64,000 bases of DNA from Oceanobacter antarcticus (GCF_044962685.1 NZ_JBBKTX010000014.1:1-64000), one strand, 5' to 3'. Counted from the first letter of the stretch, positions 35,578 through 45,066 are shown. The notes: generated by a model from the letters alone, not told the origin. Translations and numbers: made by a program.

Positions 35578-36387
35578 TTATCCGGGAAAGAATGTCGTCA
35601 TGGCATTCTTCCAAGTCTGCTCCAGTACGGTTTCGACCGGTAAGGCTTTTACCTCGGCAATTTTTTCGGCCACGAAGGGCAGGTACTTGGGGGCGTTTTC
35701 AATACCACGGTAGGGCATTGGCGTCAGATAGGGGGAATCGGTTTCGAGCAGCAGACGCTCGATTGGTGTCGCGGCCACTACTTCCCGAACGTTCGTGGCC
35801 TTGTTAAAGGTGACGATGCCATTAATGCCAAGGTTGAAGCCCAATGTGACCGCCAGTTGGCCCAGTTCCAGCCCGGAGGTGAAACTGTGGATCACCCCTT
35901 TGCGGTTCATTTGTGGTGCGTATTCTTGCAGAATCGCCATGGTGTCATCGTCGGCTTCGCGGGTGTGGATCACCACCGGCTGATCGAACTCGATCGCCAG
36001 CTCCAGTTGGCGGCAAAACACCTGGCGTTGAACCTGGTGATCACAATGGTCGTAGTAATAGTCAAGACCGATTTCACCCACGGCAACGACCTTGCCATGG
36101 CCCGAGTGTTCTCGCATATAGGCTTCGGTCGCAGCGTCAAACAGCGCGGCTTCGTGCGGGTGAACGCCCAGTGTGGCGTAGACGTCGTCGTGCGCCAGCG
36201 CCAGCGCCAGCGCGGTTGGCATGTTATCTGGCTGCACGCTGATGGTCATAAAACGTTCAACACCAATGGCACGGGCTTCGGCCAGAATGGTGTCGACAGG
36301 CGCCTCCTTGAGGTAGTCGAGATGAAAGTGTGTCTCTATGATAGGGCGTTGATAGTCGGGCACGGCGCGGCGGTTCTTTTTGCTCAT
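35578..36387 (-). CDS. TatD-family metal-dependent hydrolase/deoxyribonuclease
   Basis: A 269-residue TIM-barrel hydrolase. Metal motif ETHFHLD near residue 20, GEIGLDYYYDHC, HTREADDD, a histidine in HSFT, and the C-terminal ETDSPYLTP metal site are all present. TatD proteins are Mg2+-dependent DNases or 3'-5' exonucleases in quality control. GGAG ribosome site before ATG 36387. It lies between patatin and the ParA-like gene, with no clear operon partner. Confidence 0.88.
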   Translation of the reverse strand: MSKKNRRAVPDYQRPIIETHFHLDYLKEAPVDTILAEARAIGVERFMTISVQPDNMPTALALALAHDDVYATLGVHPHEAALFDAATEAYMREHSGHGKVVAVGEIGLDYYYDHCDHQVQRQVFCRQLELAIEFDQPVVIHTREADDDTMAILQEYAPQMNRKGVIHSFTSGLELGQLAVTLGFNLGINGIVTFNKATNVREVVAATPIERLLLETDSPYLTPMPYRGIENAPKYLPFVAEKIAEVKALPVETVLEQTWKNAMTTFFPG

Positions 36388-36549
36388 GGATACTCCGGTT
36401 GTCTGACTGCAGTCGGTAAGTTCCGGGGCAGATCAATGAATGAGAGTGTCATTATAGAAATGTGGCCAACCTTATGGCCAGTCTGCTTTGCTGCAGTCTG
36501 ACTGTGGTATAAGTGCCTCCTCTGATCCATTTTTTGTAAGGAACTCATC

Positions 36550-37281
36550 ATGAGCATGATTCACTTTGTCGGCGGCGAGAAAGGCGGTGTCGGAAAATCC
36601 GTGGTTGCCCGTTTATTGTCACAGTATTGTCTGGACAAAGGACTGCATTACGCTGGTCTGGATGCTGACCAGTCGCATGCCACGACGACTCGTTATTACA
36701 AAGAATTTACCCAGGCGTTGACACTGGATCAGTTTGAAAGCACTGACGCTATCATGGAATGCGCACTGGAGGCCGATCAGCAAGTCGTGGTGGATTTGCC
36801 AGCCCAGAGCCAGCGTTTCCTGGATCGCTGGATCGACGATAACGGTGTGCTGGATATGTGTGAAGAGATGAATATTCCGATTGTCTTCTGGAACGTCGTC
36901 GACGACAGCCCGGACTCGCTTGAATTGCTGGAAAAGTTTCTCGCCAAGTACAAGTACTACATGAACTGCATCGTGGTCAAAAACGAAGGCCGTGGCACGG
37001 TATTCAAGGATGTTGATGCACTGCCGGCACTGACTGAACAGGATGACCTGGCCCGTATTCTCAGCATGACATTGCCTGCCCTGCATTCGCCCACCATGTT
37101 CAAGATCAACAAGCGCGAAATGTCCTTCTGGGCGGCGGTGAATCAGAGCGATGCCTCTGGTGCCAGCCTGAGCCTGATGGAGCGTCAGCGTACCAAGGTC
37201 TGGATGCGCAAGGCCTACGCCGAGTTTGACACCGTGTTTTCCCGTGTGACCAACTCCAACGCGGTTCCGCTGATTGATTAA
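36550..37281 (+). CDS. Orphan ParA/MinD-like P-loop ATPase
   Basis: A 243-residue ATPase. The N-terminal VGGEKGGVGKSVVARLL carries a deviant Walker A with the signature lysine of the ParA/MinD family; VVVDLPAQS (about 81-89) is the Walker B region, and an aspartate in GLDADQSHAT follows. No ParB gene or centromere-like repeats are near, so it is not a partition system as seen. In related bacteria such genes are found as orphans. The next gene is modE on the same strand, 135 bp downstream. Confidence 0.7.
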   Translation: MSMIHFVGGEKGGVGKSVVARLLSQYCLDKGLHYAGLDADQSHATTTRYYKEFTQALTLDQFESTDAIMECALEADQQVVVDLPAQSQRFLDRWIDDNGVLDMCEEMNIPIVFWNVVDDSPDSLELLEKFLAKYKYYMNCIVVKNEGRGTVFKDVDALPALTEQDDLARILSMTLPALHSPTMFKINKREMSFWAAVNQSDASGASLSLMERQRTKVWMRKAYAEFDTVFSRVTNSNAVPLID

Positions 37282-37416
37282 ACGATTTCATTAAATTGAT
37301 GACAGTGGCGGACAGGCTACTGAACTGTCCTGGGTGCTGACAACGGGGTGATTGAACCACTGCGTGTCGGCATCCGGTATGACGCAATATCAGCAACCGG
37401 CCAGGTTATCCCGCTT

Positions 37417-38244
37417 ATGAAACCTTCCGATAACACAACGAATACCACGGCGTTACAGGGCAGTATCTGGCTGCAAGGTCAGCAACGGCCCTTTGCACGT
37501 GAGCAGGTTGACCTGCTGCAGGCGATTGCCGATACCGGCTCGATCTCTGCTGCTGGCAAACAGGTGGGCATCAGCTACAAAACCGCCTGGGATCGTATTG
37601 ATACAATGAATAATATGGCCGACCAGCCACTGGTTGCCCGAGCCGCAGGCGGTGCCCGTGGTGGTGGTACGGTACTGACCGGTTACGGTGAGCGGATGCT
37701 GGCCGGGTTTCTGATATTACAGGAAGCACATGACGTCTTTTTGCAACGTATTCGTCAGCGGGTACAGTCGCTGGGGGATGTGGCCGATGACATCAGTGAT
37801 TTATTAAGGGCAGGGCAATTGAAAACCAGTGCACGTAACCAGTTCCGAGGCGTGGTTGAACAAGTGATTCCTGGTGCGGTGAACGCCGATATCCGCTTGC
37901 GGATAACGTCCGATCATCTTGTTACCGCCCAGATTACCGAAGAAAGTCTCAATAGCCTGGCAATTGAACCTGGCCACACCCTCATCGCCCTGATCAAGGC
38001 ACCGGCAGTGATGCTGTCGAGTGATCTGGATATCAAGCTCAGTTCCAGCAACAAGCTGGTGGGCACTGTCTCCCGTATTACCCGAGGGGCCGTGAATGCC
38101 GATGTGGTACTGGCGCTGGCTGATGGCAAAACCATCAGCGCGATTATCTCCAACCGCAGTCTTGACGAGATGGAACTGCAAGAGCAGCAACAGGCTTGCG
38201 CCTTGTTTGAAGCCAGCAGTGTGGTGCTGGTGGTCGACGTCTGA
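37417..38244 (+). CDS. modE: Molybdate-responsive transcriptional regulator ModE
   Basis: A 275-residue regulator. The N-terminal winged helix (about 20-115, with LLQAIADTGSISAAGKQVGI and YKTAWDRID) is followed by two molybdate-binding MOP-like domains (about 130-200 and 205-270, with ITSDHLVTAQITEESL and TRGAVNADVVLALADGKTI). ModE represses modA when molybdate is bound. ATG 37417 is preceded by a weak AGG; a GTG at 37348 would give a longer protein with no conserved extension. It is convergent with modA. Confidence 0.92.
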   Translation: MKPSDNTTNTTALQGSIWLQGQQRPFAREQVDLLQAIADTGSISAAGKQVGISYKTAWDRIDTMNNMADQPLVARAAGGARGGGTVLTGYGERMLAGFLILQEAHDVFLQRIRQRVQSLGDVADDISDLLRAGQLKTSARNQFRGVVEQVIPGAVNADIRLRITSDHLVTAQITEESLNSLAIEPGHTLIALIKAPAVMLSSDLDIKLSSSNKLVGTVSRITRGAVNADVVLALADGKTISAIISNRSLDEMELQEQQQACALFEASSVVLVVDV

Positions 38245-38294
38245 GCACTGGCTACTGACTCACTGGGGCTGTTGGCTCTCTGTTCTGCGATGCC

Positions 38295-39122
38295 TTACTG
38301 CGGAATGTCATAACCATACTGGCGGATAATCAACCGTGCCGGTGCTGATTGCAGGTACTGCAACAGCGCCACTGCGGCCTTGTTGTTTTCTCCGCGTTGC
38401 AGCAGTACTGCGTCCTGACGGATGGGGTCGTGCTGCTCTAGCGGCACCACCCATGCCGTTCCCTTCGATATCTTGCCGTTGAGGCTGATCTGTGACAGCG
38501 CCACAAAACCGAGATCCGCGTTACCGGTACTGACAAATTGCCAAGCCTGGGCAATGCTGTCTCCTTGAACCAGTTTACTCTCGATAGGCTCGCTCAATCC
38601 CAACTGGGTGATGACCTGGGTGGCCGCCAGTCCATAAGGGGCCAGGCGTGGATTGGCAATGGCCAGCTTGTTGAACTGGCCATTACGCAGGGTTGCAAGC
38701 GGATCAATGTCTGGCTGGATTGTCCACAACGCCAAACGTCCCAGTGCATAGCTGAAGCGGCTGTTAGCAACTGCTGTTTCAGCGGCTTCCAGTACTTCAG
38801 GTTTTTGCTGATCAGCCGATAAAAACACATCAAAAGGAGCTCCATTCTGGATCTGGGCGACAAACTTGCCCGACGAGCCAAAGGACAGCTGCGCGACATG
38901 GCCGGTTTTTTCTTCAAATTCGGCGGCTATGTGTTTCATCGGAGCGGTGAAATTGGCCGCAACGGCAACAGCCACTGTATCGGCATGGGCTGCTGTCAGG
39001 CACAACAGCGTGCCCATGAACAGAGCAATGTCTCGAATGATTCGTGGGTTTGGGTGGCGGTACTGGTGCCTGTCTGTATCGGGATGAGGGAAAGTTGAAA
39101 AAGTCGTTGGTTGATCAATCAT
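38295..39122 (-). CDS. modA: Molybdate-binding periplasmic protein ModA
   Basis: A 275-residue periplasmic binding protein of a molybdate ABC importer. A signal peptide (about 1-46, cleavage near AHADT) is followed by the mature start VAVAVAANFTAPMKHI and GSSGKFVAQIQNGAPFDVFLSADQ, the oxyanion-binding segment of the family. ATG 39122 has GGAG nine bases upstream. The usual modB and modC genes are not adjacent: modE follows instead, so the permease must be elsewhere. Its promoter carries the ModE operator. Confidence 0.92.
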   Translation of the reverse strand: MIDQPTTFSTFPHPDTDRHQYRHPNPRIIRDIALFMGTLLCLTAAHADTVAVAVAANFTAPMKHIAAEFEEKTGHVAQLSFGSSGKFVAQIQNGAPFDVFLSADQQKPEVLEAAETAVANSRFSYALGRLALWTIQPDIDPLATLRNGQFNKLAIANPRLAPYGLAATQVITQLGLSEPIESKLVQGDSIAQAWQFVSTGNADLGFVALSQISLNGKISKGTAWVVPLEQHDPIRQDAVLLQRGENNKAAVALLQYLQSAPARLIIRQYGYDIPQ

Positions 39123-39158
39123 GCCAAATACTCCGGTAAAAAGTGTGGTTATAGAGTT

Positions 39159-39182
39159 CGCTATATAATACTTTATATAGCG
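39159..39182. promoter_or_regulatory. ModE operator (perfect palindrome) between modA and the porin gene
   Basis: CGCTATATA (39159-39167), a 6-bp spacer, and TATATAGCG (39174-39182): a perfect 9-6-9 palindrome that matches the E. coli ModE operator pattern. It is 37 bp upstream of the modA start and 73 bp upstream of the divergent porin start, so one dimer could control both genes. Confidence 0.85.
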
Positions 39183-39254
39183 ATTGTGACAACCGGGAAA
39201 TACCGGTGTACAAATAGACCCATATTCACTACATGACATTCAGGACGATTAAAA

Positions 39255-40397
39255 ATGAAGACAACGAGACTGTATTTCACCGCAGGAGTCCTCCTGCTTG
39301 GCGCGACATGGCAGGCAACGGCGCTGGCGCTGGGAGACCATCCTCTGAACGTTTACGGCAGCTTGCATGCCTCGCTGGATTATCTGGATTCCGATATATC
39401 GGAGGCTGAAGCAGCTGCCAGTGCCAGCGACAAATTGTCGTCGGGGGATGTCAGCCTGTCCTTCAATTCTTCGAAAATAGGTCTGCGGGGAGAAATACCT
39501 ACCGATGTCGCCGGGCTGACAGCCCTCTACCAGATAGAACAGAACATCACCCCGGATGGCAGTAGCAGTAATACCTGGACGACGCGTAACAGTTATTTGG
39601 GCTTGCGTTGGCAACCAAGTGATCAACGCACCGCAGAACTGCTGGCGGGTCGCTACGACAGCCTGGTGAAAGGCATCGCGCTGGATTACAGCTTGCTCAA
39701 GCATACCGTTGCCGACCGCGGTGCAATTCTGGGGGCCGGAGCCAATCGCGGCAATGCCCTCGACTTGCGGGTGGAAAACATGTTGTTGGGACGCTGGCAA
39801 ACCCCGCTGGCTGGTGGAGCACTGCATCTGGCGCTGCAATATTCACCGGATGCAGTGAAGTCGTCCGGTTCCGTTGATAACAATCAGCGGCTCTACGTGG
39901 GTGCTCGGGCCGATTGGTCGCGTGCAAGCTGGACATTGGCAGCCGCCACAGAACACTGGCAGCAACTGGCCCTGGGATCCGCCAGCGGTGATTCTGACAG
40001 CTGGCGTATTTTGGCGCGTTATCGGGGGGCACAATGGACACTACAAGGTTTAATGGAAAACTTGCGTTACCAGCCCGACGACCACAGTATCACCGACCTC
40101 GACCGTAAAGCCTGGGCACTACAGAGCGCGTGGAAATCGGGCAAACTGACCTGGCTGGGCAGCATCATGAAAGCAGCCAGCTACCGTCACAGTGAGGACA
40201 CTGGTGCTGTGATGTTGTCTGGCGGGGTAGAGCGCAAGTTGTCCAAATCGCTCAAAACCTATGGTGTTTATACCCGCACCAACAACGACAGCAACGCCAG
40301 CTTTCAGGGCGTTGACGGTACTCACGGTGATGAGCTGGCAACCTTGCCAGGCCGCTCGCCACAAGCGTTATCAGCAGGGTTGGTACTGTCGTTCTGA
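39255..40397 (+). CDS. Outer-membrane porin, putative molybdate-linked
   Basis: A 380-residue Gram-negative porin (Porin_4 type). A signal peptide (1-24) is followed by LNVYGSLHASLDYLD, alternating aromatic beta strands, LGLRWQP and a final strand ending in phenylalanine (SAGLVLSF), the outer-membrane sorting signal. ATG 39255 has AGGAC. It is divergent from modA with the ModE box between them, which suggests that it is repressed by ModE-molybdate and serves molybdate or anion entry; that link is inference. Confidence 0.85.
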   Translation: MKTTRLYFTAGVLLLGATWQATALALGDHPLNVYGSLHASLDYLDSDISEAEAAASASDKLSSGDVSLSFNSSKIGLRGEIPTDVAGLTALYQIEQNITPDGSSSNTWTTRNSYLGLRWQPSDQRTAELLAGRYDSLVKGIALDYSLLKHTVADRGAILGAGANRGNALDLRVENMLLGRWQTPLAGGALHLALQYSPDAVKSSGSVDNNQRLYVGARADWSRASWTLAAATEHWQQLALGSASGDSDSWRILARYRGAQWTLQGLMENLRYQPDDHSITDLDRKAWALQSAWKSGKLTWLGSIMKAASYRHSEDTGAVMLSGGVERKLSKSLKTYGVYTRTNNDSNASFQGVDGTHGDELATLPGRSPQALSAGLVLSF

Positions 40398-40466
40398 GGC
40401 ATTCGTCGACACTGACGCCACAAGGCGTCAGAATTTCCCCTGTTATTCTTGCCGACAAGTCCTGTT

Positions 40467-41099
40467 ATGACCCCAGTTTACTCCGTCCCCGTAACGCCAG
40501 AGCCTCATGTCCGCGAGCTGGAAATCAAGCGTAGCCAGTTTATAACCTTTGTGGGGCAGGCCAGCGACCGGGCAGCGGCAGAGGCCTTTATTCGCTCAAT
40601 TCGGGAGTTGCATCCCCAGGCACGCCATGTGTGCTGGGCCTACATTGCCGGAGCACCGGATACCACAGTGATGTCCATGAGTGACGACGGCGAACCGGGC
40701 GGCACCGCCGGACGGCCAATGCTCAAGGTGCTGCAACACAGTGGTCTGGGAGAAATTGTAGTGGCCGTGGTGCGTTATTTTGGTGGTATCAAACTTGGTA
40801 CCGGTGGACTACAGCGGGCGTACTCTGATGCCGTTATTCTCGGGCTGGCGGAATTGCCAACTGAACAGCGTATCCCGCAAACCCGGTTGACATTGGAGTA
40901 CGACTATCCGATGGAAGCCGTTGTCCGGCATTTGCTGGATCAATACCCCACCACCATAGAACACTGCGATTTTCAGGCACGGGTCTGTATGAAGCTGCTG
41001 GTGGCCGATAGTGACCGAGAAAATTTTATCCTGGCTCTGACCAACCAGAGTGGTGGCGCTATCAGGGTGGTTAGCTCGATTCAGCAAGATTGTTCATAG
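40467..41099 (+). CDS. YigZ/IMPACT-family protein
   Basis: A 210-residue protein of the YigZ/UPF0029 family. Typical motifs are KRSQFITFVGQ, ARHVCWAYIAG, DDGEPGGTAGRPML, and VAVVRYFGGIKLGTGGL. These proteins have an RNase/translation-regulatory fold of uncertain role. ATG 40467 is chosen over an earlier TTG at 40449. It is followed by a 530-bp regulatory gap to amtB. Confidence 0.9.
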   Translation: MTPVYSVPVTPEPHVRELEIKRSQFITFVGQASDRAAAEAFIRSIRELHPQARHVCWAYIAGAPDTTVMSMSDDGEPGGTAGRPMLKVLQHSGLGEIVVAVVRYFGGIKLGTGGLQRAYSDAVILGLAELPTEQRIPQTRLTLEYDYPMEAVVRHLLDQYPTTIEHCDFQARVCMKLLVADSDRENFILALTNQSGGAIRVVSSIQQDCS

Positions 41100-41629
41100 C
41101 AGTCGTCGTTCTCTGCTGTCTTTATACGCAACATACGCAACGGGCCAAGTGTGGTTGTCCTGGCATGCTGATTGTCCAGAATTGGCATTTTAATCGGCAG
41201 CTACGATTGAGACAGATCAATTGTGGCGGTTAATGTTTGGCGTCGATTTGCAACCCGTGTGCTGTCCCGGTGCACGCTTCTGTGGTGATGCCGGGTACGG
41301 CTAGTACCGGCTGCACCAGTCTGATTCCCGCTTTTCCAAAATCGGTCACTGATCTTTTTATCAACGCTTTGGGTTACACCTGTAAGCACATTTTCAGCGC
41401 ATTTAATCGTGACTGAAACCCTTGTTATGGGATGCAAGTATCACCGTCCACTTTGGCATGTAACAGATGCACCCTGTCGGTGCGCGGGCAAGATGGCATA
41501 TGGATTGCCCATTAATCCGGTGATCTGTCACACCGCACTTTGTGGGGTTGGCCATGGCTGTGTCTGGGGGGAGATAGCCTGGCTGTCACAAGGTTGCTTT
41601 TTATCGCTATATAACAACGAGGATAATAT
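41100..41629 (+). promoter_or_regulatory. amtB upstream region with an NtrC-like site
   Basis: This 530-bp gap has no convincing gene. TGCACC-CTGTC-GGTGCG (41468-41484) is an NtrC-binding palindrome (TGCACC-N5-GGTGCA) with one mismatch, 146 bp before amtB, where an enhancer is expected; a weaker one is at 41258-41274. TGTCAC-N4-TTGCT at 41584-41598 resembles a sigma-54 promoter but is one base short in spacing. Nitrogen control of amtB is likely but inferred. Confidence 0.5.
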
Positions 41630-42922
41630 ATGCGCAGATTGGCCCTAGTATTCACCGGTTGTCTGATCGGGTTGCCAGCCCAGGCGGAGGAATCCGTCGT
41701 TTCCACGCTGGCAGCCGATACCATTTGGGTCGTGACTGCCGCTGCATTGGTGTTTTTTATGCAGGCAGGCTTTGCCTTACTGGAAGCCGGCATGTCGCGG
41801 GCAAAAAACTCCGTCAATGTGATGATGAAAAACTACATGGACGTGTGTCTGGGAACCCTGATGTTCTGGCTGGTCGGGTATGGTCTGATGTTTGGCAATA
41901 ACGTCACCGGATATTTTGGCACCAGCCATTTCATGATGTCGGATGTGGAACCCTGGGATTACACCGTTTTGCTGTTCCAGACCATGTTTGCCGCAACCGC
42001 CGTCACGATTTGTAGTGGCTCGATGGCTGAACGTACCCGCTACGATGCTTATCTGGTGGCGTCGGCTGTGATTGCGGCCTTTATTTACCCCGTGTTTGGC
42101 AGCTGGGTCTGGGGTGGCCTGTACGGTGGCGCTGGCTGGTTGGCCAATATGGGCTTTATTGATTTTGCCGGTTCGACCGTCGTGCATTCAATCGGTGCCT
42201 GGTGCGCTCTGGCGGGCATTATTGTGTTAGGACCCCGTACCGGTCGTTTCTCCCGCGATACTGGCGAAGCCCGCAATATTCCGGGGCATAATCTGTCGCT
42301 GGTAGCTCTGGGCGGTTTTATTCTCTGGCTCGGCTGGTTTGGCTTTAATGGCGGCAGCACCCTGGCTGCGACGGCGGATATCGGTTTGATCGCGCTGAAT
42401 ACCCAGCTTGCCGCCGGTGCTGGTGCGCTCGGTGCTTTGCTGTTCAGCCGCGTATTCCGAGTTCCCATTTTGCTGACGGCAACCGTCAATGGCAGTATTG
42501 CCGGGCTGGTGGGTATTACCGCTGGATGTGCCAGCATGGAGCCTCAGTGGGCCATTCTGACAGGGTTGATTGCCGGTATGATCGCCGTCGCCGGGTCATT
42601 GATAATGGAACGGATGAAACTGGATGACGTTGTGGGTGCGGTACCTGTGCATGGTTTTGCTGGCGTCTGGGGGACGTTGGCCGCCGGTATGTTTGTGACA
42701 GGGGATCTGTTTAACACTCATCAGGTGATGGTGCAGTTGATTGGCATTGTGGCTGCATTCGTATGGGCTTTCCCGCTGTCACTGCTGACGTTTGGGCTGA
42801 TCCGGATGACGATGGGATTACGGGTCACCACCGCTGAAGAGCAGCAGGGCCTTGATGTGTCTGAACACTATGAGGTGGCCTATCCCGAGTTCCACAAAGA
42901 CATGACGTACTTTCGTCAGTAA
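41630..42922 (+). CDS. amtB: Ammonium transporter AmtB
   Basis: A 430-residue inner-membrane ammonium channel. A signal peptide (1-19, cleavage AQA-EE) is followed by about 11 membrane helices. Conserved segments VFFMQAGFALLEAGMSRAKN, GSMAERTRYDAY, DFAGSTVVHSIGAWCALAG and LGWFGFNGGS are those of Amt proteins, including the twin-histidine region. No glnK lies adjacent. The next gene (219 aa) follows after 15 bp and is likely in the same transcript. Confidence 0.95.
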   Translation: MRRLALVFTGCLIGLPAQAEESVVSTLAADTIWVVTAAALVFFMQAGFALLEAGMSRAKNSVNVMMKNYMDVCLGTLMFWLVGYGLMFGNNVTGYFGTSHFMMSDVEPWDYTVLLFQTMFAATAVTICSGSMAERTRYDAYLVASAVIAAFIYPVFGSWVWGGLYGGAGWLANMGFIDFAGSTVVHSIGAWCALAGIIVLGPRTGRFSRDTGEARNIPGHNLSLVALGGFILWLGWFGFNGGSTLAATADIGLIALNTQLAAGAGALGALLFSRVFRVPILLTATVNGSIAGLVGITAGCASMEPQWAILTGLIAGMIAVAGSLIMERMKLDDVVGAVPVHGFAGVWGTLAAGMFVTGDLFNTHQVMVQLIGIVAAFVWAFPLSLLTFGLIRMTMGLRVTTAEEQQGLDVSEHYEVAYPEFHKDMTYFRQ

Positions 42923-42937
42923 GTATGGAGCGTACGG

Positions 42938-43597
42938 ATGAATATCAATACCAAACGTCGTGCGGTGTATACCGTACTGAGTGAAGTACTGGATGGCGAC
43001 GAACTCTGGGATGTGATGTGGCGCTGGGAAGAGGGCTACGCCCAGAAATCCCAGTATGAGTTGAACGGCTTCTTTAACGACTGTCGGGATTTGCATGCCA
43101 TCGCCTCCAATCGATCACAGCTTTATCGTGATCTGATTGGCTTGCTGATGAGAGGAACGTCTGGTCTGAAGGCTGACCCGATCTCGCAAATGGAAGCCTA
43201 TCGGCAACGTAATGGCATACTGGACAACCCGGTTCCGCTCAATACGCATGAATGGATGCCCTGTTTTAGCGCTGTGGTACAAGAATTAATGCTCCAGGTA
43301 CCAGCTGCGCAAGTGCAGCAGGTACGGATGCAGGCTGAAGAACAGGCGCAACAACGCGGGGTGACGCCGGATCTGGTGTATGCGTTTTCCATGCTGGCCT
43401 TAGGCAAGTCGTCCACTAATTTGCTGTCGCCCGATTTTGGTGAATTAAAAACACTGTTGAATCTGGTTTATGTCGCCATGTGTGAGCAACTCGGGCCAGT
43501 GGCTACCGATCGCATGCTGTCACAAGCGATTGAACGTGCCAGAAAAAAGTTCAAAGGAGTGGACGCCCGTCTGCTATTGCAACATCGCACACGTTGA
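42938..43597 (+). CDS. Unknown cytosolic protein in the amtB operon
   Basis: A 219-residue soluble, mostly helical protein without signal peptide or membrane segment. I do not recognise the family. The C-terminal portion NLVYVAMCEQLGPVATDRML with ERARKKF, rich in small and hydrophobic residues, looks like a conserved helical pair seen at the end of regulatory proteins. It lies 15 bp downstream of amtB with a GGAGCG ribosome site, so it may link nitrogen status to another process; this is a guess. Confidence 0.6.
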   Translation: MNINTKRRAVYTVLSEVLDGDELWDVMWRWEEGYAQKSQYELNGFFNDCRDLHAIASNRSQLYRDLIGLLMRGTSGLKADPISQMEAYRQRNGILDNPVPLNTHEWMPCFSAVVQELMLQVPAAQVQQVRMQAEEQAQQRGVTPDLVYAFSMLALGKSSTNLLSPDFGELKTLLNLVYVAMCEQLGPVATDRMLSQAIERARKKFKGVDARLLLQHRTR

Positions 43598-43616
43598 GTA
43601 AACAGGTTATACGGCA

Positions 43617-43789
43617 GGGGACATCTATTTAATCCTGCACGGCGGCAACCCGCGCCCTGCGGGGGCTGCTGGGTGATCTCGACTCTGTGTCGCCGACGTT
43701 TGACGTGACCCGTCAGGCCTGCAAGTCGGCTTCGTGATTCGACACCCTCCGGTAGCCCAGAGTGAGCACCGGATTAACTAGATGTCCCC
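43617..43789. repeat. MITE-like palindromic repeat, copy 1
   Basis: A 173-bp element bounded by GGGGACATCTATTTAATCC and its near-exact inverse (GGATTAACTAGATGTCCCC, one mismatch). GGCA flanks both ends (43613-43616 and 43790-43793) as a possible 4-bp target duplication. The inner 3' half (about 43701-43775) is shared with copies at 57321 and 61675. It has no coding capacity. The rest of the gap up to 44103 contains no recognised feature. Confidence 0.85.
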
Positions 43790-44103
43790 GGCAGTTCGTG
43801 CCGTCGATTCAGGATGGGTCTACGGTGTCGCGAAACTGTTGCATATTGGGCAAAAGACAGATATTTGGGAAATGCGTATTCGAAATGCAAGTGAAAAGCT
43901 GGTCTGTGTTTCTCGCGTGACGATTGCCGTGCTTGAGACTCCGTCACAGTATAAGCCACAGGATAACAATATGGCTTAAATGCAGCCTTATATAGGCATT
44001 CGGATTCTTTCTGCAGGAGGTCGCAAGTATCCTGCATATCGTTATCGGCCGATGAGTTAATGGCATTACATCGCCAACGATTGCATCAAATCCAGGAATC
44101 CTT

Positions 44104-44841
44104 TCACCGACACAAGGCAAATAACTGCGCCCGCGAGCAAATACCGAGTTTGTCGTAGGCGCGTTTTTTGTAGGTCACTACGCTGCTGGGGGCAATGGTC
44201 AGGTCGTGGGCAATGGTTTCGGATTTTTTGCCTGCGAGTACGGCTTCACACACCTGGCGTTCGCGTTCCGATAAAAACGCCAGCGGCCCCTGATCGAGCA
44301 GTTGGTTGTTCAGCAGGTAATGTTTGCTGACCAGCAGGGCAAGCAGCCGTGCAATACCTTGCTCTTGTTGCTGGCTGTTGTTGAATAACGGTCTGAAATA
44401 GCCGCGACGGCTGTAGAGATTGATGTAGTAGTTGCCGCTGTCTGAGTGGCAAATCACGGACCATTTGTCGAGAAAACCTGGCTGTTCAAAAAAACGATTG
44501 CGGTAGTGCAGCCCCATGTTGCCACTGAGAACACCATAATGTTCGGTAATCAGTTGGTCTGGTTGGCAGTGGCGTAGCTTGTCGAAGTTTGGGTCGTGGA
44601 GGTACTGGCGCTCGGAAATATAGGCCATGGCCAGCTGGCGGGCTGAGGCGTCGTGGCTGAAGTCTTTGTACAGCAGCGTACTGACGTGTTCGCCATCGGG
44701 GCAGAAAAAGATCATGCATTGGTCGCTGAGTAGCTGGTGTTGTAGCCAGTTGAGGAAGTGGTCGAAGAACGCCGGGGTGCCCAGCGATTCCAGCAGCGTC
44801 AGTTGTTGCTCGGTGGGTGGCGTGACTATTGGCTGATCCAT
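44104..44841 (-). CDS. LuxR-family transcriptional regulator
   Basis: A 245-residue protein. The C-terminal LuxR helix-turn-helix (about 183-240) carries FLSERERQVCEAVLAGKKSETIAHDL and PSSVVTYKKRAYDKLGICSR. The N-terminal ~180 residues are an unrecognised sensor region, with aromatic and histidine residues but no autoinducer-binding signature. Its position next to the monooxygenase/TRAP cluster and its own orientation suggest that it may control that locus. Confidence 0.8.
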   Translation of the reverse strand: MDQPIVTPPTEQQLTLLESLGTPAFFDHFLNWLQHQLLSDQCMIFFCPDGEHVSTLLYKDFSHDASARQLAMAYISERQYLHDPNFDKLRHCQPDQLITEHYGVLSGNMGLHYRNRFFEQPGFLDKWSVICHSDSGNYYINLYSRRGYFRPLFNNSQQQEQGIARLLALLVSKHYLLNNQLLDQGPLAFLSERERQVCEAVLAGKKSETIAHDLTIAPSSVVTYKKRAYDKLGICSRAQLFALCR

Positions 44842-45066
44842 AGGGATGGATGCTCGTTGTTATTGTTGTGATGCAAATCTGATTGTTGTTCAGTGTAATC
44901 AATTTTGACTGGCTGGCTGTCGTTATTTTTGGGGGACAGGCAAGGGCAGGGCAAGCAAGAGTGGGAGCCGTATTTATATCGGCGACAAACCCTCCTGCGT
45001 GGATATATCCCGGTAGAAGGTGGCTTGCCGCCGATATGGGTGGGGATTGGTGGTCAGTGGTGTTGG

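Noticed and set aside
41584..41598. Sigma-54 promoter before amtB
   Set aside because: TGTCAC-N4-TTGCT has the right flavour but the spacer is one base too short for a standard -24/-12 promoter, so I kept it only as a remark.
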